A stretch of DNA of 64,000 nucleotides from Sorghum bicolor. Its lineage: Eukaryota; Streptophyta; Magnoliopsida; Poales; Poaceae. Where the stretch lies: the NCBI RefSeq assembly GCF_000003195.3, contig NC_012870.2, positions 37,726,377 through 37,790,376 on the forward strand. Direction: 5' to 3'. Shown here piece after piece: positions 56,360 to 64,000 of the stretch; position 1 is the stretch's first letter; each line of letters opens with the position of its first letter. The notes under the pieces are model-generated. The model had not been told where the DNA came from. It saw only the letters and a program-made list of their open reading frames with translations, and ran no database searches. A program made the translations under genes and the position numbers.

Positions 56360-58336
56360 TCAACCGGGTTGCTGTTCTACCTCCATCACCTCAGCTGCCA
56401 TCAACAGTGTGTCGACGGTGTCGGATGGCTGGGCAGGAGCGGCATCGACGCCAGCCCCCGAGCCCAAGTCGACAGATGGCTCGTGAAGGTCTCTCGAGAA
56501 CGCGTCAGGTGGCACCGTGCCTCGGGTCGATGCGATCTTGGCGAGTTCGTCGGCTGCCTCGTTGTAGCGTCGGGCGACGTGGACGAGCTCGAGGCCATGG
56601 AATTTGTCCTCGAGTCGACGGACTTCTTTGCAGTACGCCTCCATTTTTGGGTCGTGACAGCTTGAGGTTTTCATTACTTGGTCGATGACGAGTTGGGAGT
56701 CGCCTCGGACGTCAAGGCGTCGGACTCCTAGCTCGATGGCGATCTTGAGACCGTTGACGAGGGCCTCGTATTCTGCGACATTGTTGGATGCAGCAAAGTG
56801 AATCCTGATGACGTACCTCATATGGATGCCCAAGGGCAAGATGAACAGCAGGCTGGGCCCGGCCCCCGTTTTCATGAGTGACCCGTCGAAATACATCGTC
56901 CACAGCTCCGCCTGGACCTGAGTCGGGGGGAGCTGGGAGTCTGTCCACTCCGCGATGAAGTCCACCAGGGCTTGCGATTTGATGGCCTTGCGAGGCGCAT
57001 AAGTGAGAGTCTCACTCATAAGCTCGACCGACCATTTAGCTATTCTTCCCGTGGCCTCCTTACTCTGGATTATCTCGCCCAGGGGGAAAGACGAGACCAC
57101 CGTGATGGGGTGACCGAGGAAGTAGTGCTGCAGCTTGCGGCGTGAGAGGATTACGGCATAGATCAGCTTCTGAATTTGGGGGTAACGTGCCTTGGTCTCC
57201 GAGAGCACCTCGCTGATGAAATAGACTGGCCTCTGGACTGGCAATGCATGCCCCTCCTCCTGCCTTTCGACCGCCACCACCGCACTGACAACCTGGGTCG
57301 TCGAGGCAACGTAAAGGAGCAGTGGTTCCGCAGGCTGAGGTGGGACCAGGACTGGCGCTGAGGTTAGTGTTTTCTTCAGACTTTTGAGGGCTTCCTCGGC
57401 CTCGGGGGTCCAAGAGAAACGCTCGACCTTCTTCAGAAGTCGATACAATGGCAACGCCTTTTCTCCTAGTCTCGAGATGAATCGACTCAGTGCTGCTAGA
57501 CATCCAGTGACTCTCTGCACGCCCTTGATGTCTCGAATCGGCCCCATTCTTGTAACGGCCGCGACTTTCTCGGGGTTGGCCTCTATCCCGCGCTGGGAAA
57601 CGATGTATCCCAGGAGCATGCCTCGAGGCACGCCGAAAACGCATTTCTCGGGATTGAGCTTAATCTGGTTGGCGCGTAAGCAGCTAAAAGCGATCTCGAG
57701 GTCCTGGATCAGGTCTCCTTGCCGCTTTGATTTGACGACAATGTCGTCGACATAGGCCTCGACCGTCGACCCTATGTGCTTGCCAAACACGTGGAGCATA
57801 CAGCGCTGGTATGTGGCTCCCGCGTTTCGAAGCCCGAATGGCATGGTTACATAACAATACATCCCAAAAGGCGTGATGAAAGAGGTCGCGAGTTGATCGG
57901 ACTCTTTCATTTTTATTTGATGGTGACCAGAATATGCATCAAGGAAAGAAAGGGTTTCACATCCCACGGTAGAATCAACAATTTGATCAATACGTGGTAA
58001 CGGAAAGGGAACTTTTGGACATGCTTTATTTAAACTCGTATAATCGACACACATCCTCGTTTTCCCATTCTTTTTCTTAACTAGCATAGGGTTTGCTAAT
58101 AAGTCGGGATGGTGAACCTCCTTGATGAATCCGGCCGTCAAAAGCTTGTGGACCTCCTCGCCAATGATCTTGCGCTTCTCCTCGTCGAATCATCGCAACC
58201 GTTGCTTCACTAGCTTGGAACCGGCTCGAATTTCCAAGGAGTGCTCGGCGACTTCCCTCGGTATGCCTGGCATGTCCGAGGGACTCCATGCAAACATGTC
58301 GGCGTTCGCACGGAGAAAGTCGACGAGCACAGCTTC
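56360..58336 (-). pseudogene. Tat-2 reverse transcriptase with two RNase H domains
   Basis: RT blocks CVDYTSLNKACPKVPFPLP, FLDAYSGHHQIKM, MPFGLRNAGATYQR and active site YVDD (57743-57754). Then a first RNase H that lacks a clear catalytic Asp (LLLYVASTTQVVSAVV), and a second one with a full set (YFDGS, NNVAEYEALVNGLKIA, GDSQLVIDQV, ADELAK), the dual arrangement known from Tat elements. Stops: TGA 58190-58192, also present in Tat-1, and TGA 56360-56362 where a Trp is likely. No frameshift. Confidence 0.92.
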
Positions 58337-59095
58337 CTATTTGGGGTCGAGGTCGGCGCTGATCGTCAGCACCTTGCCGTCGGAGTTGTTAGGGTCGAGC
58401 GGAATCTTCTTGGTTCCTTCCGCTGGCTCGAAGCTGCCTGCGTGGCGCTTGGGCTCTGGAGCCTCAGCAGCCAGGGCTTCGAGCTTTGTGACGAGCTCGG
58501 TGGAGTTTTCAACCGCCTCCCCATACTCGACGCACTCGACACCGCACTCGTAAGCGTGCTCGAAGGAGGAGCTGACGGTGATGACTCCTTTGGGGCCGGG
58601 CATCTTCAGCTTCAAGTAGGTGTAGTTGGGTATGGCCATGAACTTGGCGTAACCCGGGCGCCCGATGATGGCATGGTACGTGCCCCAGAATCCGACCACC
58701 TCAAAGGTGAGGGTCTCCTTCCTGAAGTTGGCCGCCGTGCCGAAGCAGACCGGTAGGTCGATTTGACCTACAGGCAGCGCCTTTTTTCCTGGCACGATGC
58801 CATGGAAACCGCCGGCACTTGGTTGGAGCCGTCCCCTGTCGATGCTGAGGAGGTCGAGGGTCTCGAGGTAGATGATGCTGAGGCTGCTGCCTCCGTCCAT
58901 TAGCACCTTCGAGAGCCGGGTGTTGATGATGATGGGGTCGACGACGAGCGGGTAGACGCCTGGGGCAACCACCTTGTCGGGGATGTCCTCTCGATCGAAG
59001 GTGATGGGTGTGCTTGACCAGCTGAGGAACTGGGGCACCGCCTTTCTTGCCACGAAAACTTCACGGCGTTCCCTCTTGCGTTGCCTTGTAGTCAA
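58337..59095 (-). pseudogene. Tat-2 protease domain
   Basis: 252-codon open stretch in frame with gag and RT. Motif VLMDGGSSLSIIYLETL (DGG variant) and AIIGRPGYAKFM as in Tat-1. Ends at TAG 58337-58339, a stop shared with Tat-1. Confidence 0.87.
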
Positions 59096-61471
59096 CTACG
59101 TCGAGGGCCCACCATAGATCACGTAACAGTCGTGGATGGTAGGGAAACTGTCGTCGTCCTTGTTGCCCTCCTTGTTGCCTCCCTTCTCCTTCTTTGGGTC
59201 ATCGCGTGCGTCCTTTTTGAGCCCCAGGCCCTCGAAATGTTTTTTCAGCATACGACAATCCTTGAGCTTGTGGTTGGCTCCTCCTTTATGGTAAGGGCAT
59301 GGTTTCTCTAGCATCTTATCGAAGATACCTCCATCTGGGGGGCCTCGTGGCTTCTTCCGCTCCATGGCGGCGACGAGGTCGTCGTCGAAGTTCTCCTGCT
59401 TGAACTGCCGCACTGTCTGCTTCTTCTTGTTCTTCTTGAGCCCTCGACTGGGGGTCCCGTCTTCATCGGCAGGCTGCTTGCCATTCCTTCCTTCACCACT
59501 GAAGAAGGCACCGACTGCTTCTTCCCCTGCTGCGTAGTTTGCCACTACGTCCATGAGCTCATCGACGGTCTGAGGTCGATTCCGACCCAACTCCCGCACC
59601 AAGTCTCGACTGGTGGTACCAGAGACAAATGCCAGGATGACGTCGTGGTCGGGGATATGTGGCAGCTCGGTGCGCTGTTTTGAGAAGCGTCGAGCATACT
59701 CTCGAACAGTTTCTCCTGACTTCTGTTTGCACTTGCTGAGGTCCCACGAGTTCTCGGGCCGTATGTAGGTCCCTTTGAAGTTACCCTCGAAGACTCTAAC
59801 TAAATCGGCCCAGTCGTGGATCTGATTAGCTGGAAGGTCCTTGAGCCACCGACGGGCGGTGTCGGAGGGGAAGAGCGGCAGCTGTCTGATGATGGCTCGA
59901 TCATCACCTCGAGCGCCTCCTAGCTGACAGGCCAGCCTAAAATCGGCCAGCCACAACTCTGGTTTGGTCTCAGCATTGTATTTTGCGATGGTGGTCGGGG
60001 GTCGGAACGGACTGGGCAGGGGCGTGCTGCGGATTGCCCTGCTAAACACCCGTGGGCCTGGTGGCTTGGGGACTATCCGGTCCTCGTCGCTGTCTTACAT
60101 CCCACCGCGATGCGCACTGTAACCGCGCTCTTCCGCGTCCCCGTACCGACAGCGTTGATTCTCTTCGATGTCATGCTGCGCGTCGTGTCGACGCTGATTG
60201 TCGACAGGGAGGACGAGAGCGGTCTTTCTTCCTTGAGGGGGTGGCTGTTGATGGACCGACACCTCCTTTTCGTTTTGGGGCGGCTCATCGCGCTTTTCCG
60301 TGGCGGCTCCTCGTCGTCGAGAAGCTGAGCTTTCGGCTTGTTGAACAGCCGCTACCTGGAGCAGAGTCTGCACCTCGTCTCGAATGCGTCGAGCCTGGGA
60401 GTTCGATGGCTCTAGCATGTTGCGTAGCAGCATTGTCGCTGCCACTACATTTTGGCCTGCTCGAGGGAAGCGGCTGACGGGTTGCTCTGGCTCCGCGTCT
60501 CCGACGATTTGCCGGTGTACCTCTCGAGCTCACCTACGGACACTTCCACCGGGCGGGTAAGGCAAATCTTGTTCGAGGATTTGCTCGAGGAGGACGAGGC
60601 GCTCACGGTCTTCGTCGAGCTTTGTCTTGAGCTCTCGTAGCTGCGCGAGCTGCACAGCCCTGTCTTCCTATGGAAGTGGGTCGATCTGTCCGTCGTTCCC
60701 AGGCGTCCTGGGGTCTTCCCTTGCCGCAGGGGCTCGGCCGCCCGCAGCTGCATCCTACGTCTCGTCGGTAGTTTCTACCGCGCCGTCGATGTGATAGCAT
60801 TCCCTAGTGGGGTCGTAGCTATCGGTCTCGGAATCGGAGTCCGGTTCGGCGGCGTAGAAACATCCATGTCTCTCCTCCAGCAGGCGCTGCCTGAGTGAGG
60901 TGATCGTGTACCGTACAGGGCCTAGGCGACGGAGGCCTCGTACCTGGGAGAAATCCGGCAATTCGGACGTCGGCTGCTGTGCTTCAGAGTTACATGGGAG
61001 GACCATTGGTCTCTCCACGAACGTCTGGGCGTTTGGGCATATCGCTCTGGCTAGCGACACCGCAGCATTGTCCAATCCGAATGGCAGTGCCCTTCTTGGA
61101 GTGAACAACCCGTGTGGAAGTAACCTGGCGGCGGGTGCGCCACCTCTTGTCGTCGTGTGATGCTGAGCTGGCATGTCCACGGTTCCAGCATGCGGTGCTG
61201 CCGGTTCCTGTGTCTCCTCTTGCATAGCATGAACTGCTGGTCGTGACGAGGCAGAGGAGCGTCGATGATGCTGTCCACGCCTCTTCTTGGGCGGGGAGGC
61301 GTGGTGGCGAGGGCGCCTCGGGGCCCTCAACCGTGCTGGTGCTACGCGGGCTCCTCCCGGTCCTTTGATCGAGAGCAAGATCATGTCATAGCCGGAGCCA
61401 GTCGACATGAACTCGAGACTCCCAAACCAAATCACCGTGGAGCACGGAATCAGCGAAGCGAGAGTGGCCAT
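59096..61471 (-). pseudogene. Tat-2 gag, four in-frame stops
   Basis: Same organisation as Tat-1 gag, start at the ATG with first base 61471. Stops: TAG 60755-60757 (CAG in Tat-1 at 3371-3373), TAG 60668-60670 (CAG at 3284-3286), TAA 60095-60097 (Tyr codon in Tat-1) and TAG 59096-59098 (CAG at 1712-1714). The gag domain (WLADFRLACQLGGARGDDRA to YIRPENSWDLSKCKQK) and the Cys/His cluster CPYHKGGANHKLKDC are intact. Tat-2 has a few extra residues near ARAICPNAQTF that Tat-1 lacks. Confidence 0.88.
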
Positions 61472-61510
61472 CTGGAAAGGAGTGGGAAATCGATGAAAAA
61501 CACGCAGGAC

Positions 61511-61527
61511 CCCTACCTGGCGCGCCA
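61511..61527 (-). other. Tat-2 primer binding site
   Basis: Minus strand TGGCGCGCCAGGTAGGG, identical to Tat-1; two bases from the LTR. Confidence 0.8.
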
Positions 61528-61529
61528 AC

Positions 61530-62569
61530 TGTCGGTGTTTTCCCCACAGGGGGTCACACCAACGAGTAAATTTGTATGCGTGCTCCTTTTCCCAGATGGT
61601 GATGCAAGTAGACACAGAGATTTATCCTGGTTCAGGCAAGAGAAGGCCCTACGTCCAGCGGGGGAGGGATGTTTGTATTATCTTGCACCTAAGTGCTTGT
61701 ATAGGGGCGAATACAAGCGTGGTGTGGAGTATGGGAGTTCTACCGCGTATGGGTGAAGTGTTGCCTGATGTCTATCTATTCTCGGGTCCTTCCTTTTATA
61801 GCACCAAGGAGAGACCCAGGGTATATGTATAGGTGTCAGAGTAGGGGTCGACAGAAGCACGGCGCGCTGACCTACTCGAGGCCTCCATACCGGCGTGGTC
61901 TCGAGCCGTCCCATCCCGGTAGCTCGATGATGATTACGCGTGCTCCTGTATCCTGCTCTGCGTGCCGTCTGGGGCTGGTTCATCGATCACATGCCTGTAC
62001 GATACGGCGGCAGATCCGGCGGAGTGGTTGCGGTGTTGTCAGTCGACGCTCGACTCGTCCCCAAGAAGGAACCTTGTCTGGTCGAGGGTCAAACGTCGTG
62101 CAATGCCCTGGTATCCGGAGCGCTGACCTTGGTTGTCTCGAGGGGGTCCTGATTGGACGTTCCGTCCCTGTTTCCCGCGTCCTGACACGCCCTGGGTCGT
62201 TTGGTGGGGAAGGCTGCAAAAAGAACGACAGGACGGGTGCATGTTCCCTATCACGCTTCCCGTGATCAGTGTGTTAGGTGGGAAAGTGACAGGCGCATTA
62301 AATGCCCTGGCTCTCGTGCGCGCGTCAGGCGGCGGGCGGCGTCCTTGCGCTCGATGCCTCCCGATTCGCGCGAGCCCGTTTCCGTATTCGATGGTAGCTG
62401 GCGCTCGGCCCCTGATCGATTCGCTCGATGCCTTTTCCGTCTTCGAGGCTGCGGTCGTCGACGGCCGCGCACATGTATGACCAGGGCGTCGAGTTGAGGG
62501 CCTCGACCTCTGTATGGGTAATCTCATTATGTGCATCCGTGAGGGTACCCCTTACTGATACCCTTGACA
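61530..62569 (-). repeat. Tat-2 5' LTR
   Basis: 1,040 bp. Minus-strand TATA box at 61792-61801, giving U3 of about 770 bp. The outer end reads CCCTTGACA on the plus strand. Confidence 0.95.
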
Positions 62570-62627
62570 AACTCCTTGTACCAATGTTCTTGAGAGCCTT
62601 CCCTGCATTCTTCACCTTCTTAAACAT
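62570..62627 (-). pseudogene. Ath-NA2 second ORF, first codons
   Basis: ATG with first base 62627 begins MFKKVKNAGKALKNIGT, identical to Ath-NA1, and is cut by Tat-2. The ORF continues in 46677-46503. Confidence 0.85.
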
Positions 62628-62940
62628 CCTGCAAACAAAAGTTGGCAAAAACACAACTAGTGGAAAATGTGAGAGAAAATGTTAGTGGTCAGCTGTCCGA
62701 AATATCAGTAGTCTATGGGTTAATCGTTCAAGACAAGTTTCTATTTTGGCAGAGCCTCCCCCTAAACAACTTTTATTTCCGCTTAGACAACAGGATCACT
62801 ACTTACTAGGTGATACTCACTCTCTCACTCAAAAGAACTCTCAATCTTCTCACAGTCAGAGCTATTCTCTGGAAACCGAGAACTACGAGCTTGCAAGGTT
62901 TCTGAAATGTGTGTGTGAAGAGAAGGGGAGCTGGAGGTGG

Positions 62941-62998
62941 CCATTTATAGGCTGAGCAAGGAACAGGGCGGGCGCCCTGGGTAGGTGGGCAGGCGCCC
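62941..62998 (-). promoter_or_regulatory. Ath-NA2 internal promoter-like block
   Basis: Minus strand: boxes at 62987-62998 and 62966-62977 (GGGCGCCC type) followed by TATA box CCTATAAATGG (62941-62951). Same layout as in Ath-NA1, but with two boxes instead of three. Confidence 0.5.
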
Positions 62999-62999
62999 A

Positions 63000-63508
63000 C
63001 CCCTGGTGTCCATCCTGGGTGTGCCTCCTCCACTTGCTTCCTTGCTTTGATCTCACGCAGAATAATATTGTGTTGGTGGTGGTTGGACGGTGGAAAGATG
63101 TCTGGTGAGTGGAAACATATTGGTGGATGAAATTATGTGATGGGATGTATGTGAGGTGAAGTGTATGACATGTGGGACCCAAGGAGTGTGGGTCATGCTT
63201 CTAGAAGGTTAATATAATTAAATATAATGCAGGAAAATCTATGAGAATTGAAACTTAATTAAAATGATTATGGAAAATATTTTTCTCTCTCCACAATAAT
63301 TAATAAGTATGGGTTGTTACACACCATGAATATTATTTATATGGGGCTTTTGATTATTATAATAATGCTATGAATAAATGTGACTAATGCAAGATTTAAT
63401 TATGCAAGAATTTAAATATGAGAAAATTAATAATGCGGATAAATACCGATTTACCTCCCGGTGAGGGTTTGGGATTTTTAGGTCCCCCAAGCTGGACCTC
63501 CAAATCTT
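63000..63508 (-). other. Ath-NA2 noncoding region between gag-protease and the promoter block
   Basis: AT-rich; matches 28271-28780 of Ath-NA1. Holds the polypurine-like AGCTTGGGGGA on the minus strand (63483-63493). Confidence 0.7.
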
Positions 63509-64000
63509 TTAATCTTCTAAATTACCTTCCTCCGGAGATGGTGTCTCCAGTGGTTCTTCATGAACTTCCTTCACTGTAGAGTCTCTCTCTAGTCTGGGTT
63601 TGAATGTGAAGTGTTCTTCTTGTCCGTTTATGTTGAACTTGATTTCTCCTTTCCCAACATCAATGTGGGTATTGGCAGTGCTCAGAAATGGCCTTCCAAG
63701 GATGATGGACACTTTTGAGTCAGGACTCATGTCCAGTACTACGAAGTCTACTGGCACCAGGAAATCTCTGATCTTGACTGGAATGTTCTCGGCGATACCC
63801 AACGGATGTCAAACCGATTGATCCGCTAGTTGTAGGCACATTGATGTTGGTTCTAGGGTCGCATGCTCAAGCTTTTTGTAGACTGATGCTGGCATCACAC
63901 TGACACTTGCTCCAATATCACAAAGTGCATTGTGGAAGTGTTGGTTTCCGATCGAGCAATCAATAGTGGGGCATCCTGGATCTTCCTTCTTCTTTGGTGG
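63509..64000 (-). pseudogene. Ath-NA2 protease domain, C-terminal part of gag-protease
   Basis: Minus-strand frame entering from the right edge. The catalytic motif D-I-G-A-S is intact (63911-63919 and on), unlike D-L-R-A-S in Ath-NA1. TGA 63809-63811 interrupts where Ath-NA1 has CGA, a CpG-type C-to-T change. The rest (VVLDMSPDSKVSIILGRPFL, FNINGQEEHFTF) is open to 63509. Confidence 0.88.

Larger units (their letters stand above)
46678..62569 (-). mobile_element. Tat-2: complete Tat-lineage Ty3/gypsy element with an antisense gene
   Basis: 15,892 bp including a 1,652-bp solo LTR. LTRs of 1,040 bp each (46678-47717 and 61530-62569), TSD AACTC (46673-46677 and 62570-62574). On the minus strand: 5' LTR, primer site, gag, protease, RT, two RNase H domains and integrase in one continuous frame, then 7.4 kb up to the 3' LTR that holds a multi-exon gene on the plus strand. 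The second, plant-type RNase H and the antisense gene are hallmarks of the Tat group. Gag-pol has seven in-frame stops but no frameshift. Confidence 0.95.
46503..64000 (-). mobile_element. Ath-NA2: minus-strand non-autonomous Athila-like element, split by Tat-1 and Tat-2
   Basis: Own sequence at 46503-46677 and 62570-64000. Read on the minus strand, the right part matches Ath-NA1 from the protease domain (about 27779) through the noncoding stretch, promoter-like block and start of the second ORF (about 29250). The 175-bp left island continues that ORF (matching about 29246-29420). Tat-2 separates the two parts (TSD AACTC) and Tat-1 begins at 46502. Both LTRs of Ath-NA2 are outside the window. 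Confidence 0.88.

Overview
The window is plant nuclear DNA, almost certainly from a grass with a large, repeat-rich genome. The lineages present (Tat-type Ty3/gypsy with a second RNase H and an antisense gene, Athila-type elements with a tRNA-Asp primer site, a Tekay/Del chromovirus with very long LTRs) are typical of cereals and panicoid grasses. I could not settle the species. I see no host gene, rRNA, tRNA or CRISPR array. Essentially every base belongs to an LTR retrotransposon.

The nest can be resolved from LTR ends and 5-bp target-site duplications (TSDs). The oldest layer is a minus-strand non-autonomous Athila-like element, called Ath-NA2 here (visible at 46503-46677 and 62570-64000). 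Two minus-strand Tat elements of one family sit in its second ORF. Tat-1 spans 1-46502; its left end is outside the window and its 5' LTR is cut into 4140-4433, 14956-15235 and 46032-46502. Tat-2 spans 46678-62569, TSD AACTC. The 5' LTR of Tat-1 holds two plus-strand elements: autonomous-type Athila Ath-1 (4434-14950, TSD AGGCC) and chromovirus Tekay-1 (15236-46026, TSD GACGC). Third-level insertions are a solo LTR in Ath-1 (10657-11869, CCGGC), a solo Tekay LTR in the Tekay-1 5' LTR (16951-21505, GCTAG), the non-autonomous Athila element Ath-NA1 in the Tekay-1 leader (24517-35077, GACTA) and a solo LTR in Tat-2 (53373-55024, TCGAG). A last solo LTR lies in the 3' LTR of Ath-NA1 (33097-34375, GTGCT).

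Gene content: each full element has primer site, gag, protease, RT/RNase H and integrase in standard Ty3 order, all now broken. Ath-NA1 and Ath-NA2 have gag-protease plus a second ORF and no polymerase, so they would need enzymes in trans, plausibly from Ath-1-like relatives with which they share LTR motifs, a primer site and a conserved 3' noncoding block. Tat-2 carries, on the opposite strand to gag-pol, a gene with its own TATA box and five GT-AG introns that join into one 1,289-codon frame.

Decay is patterned. In the Tat, Tekay and Ath-NA1 copies most in-frame stops are TAG where CAG is expected, and several are verified because the sister Tat copy keeps CAG. This is the signature expected from deamination of methylated CHG cytosines. 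Ath-1 is broken mainly by frameshifts instead.
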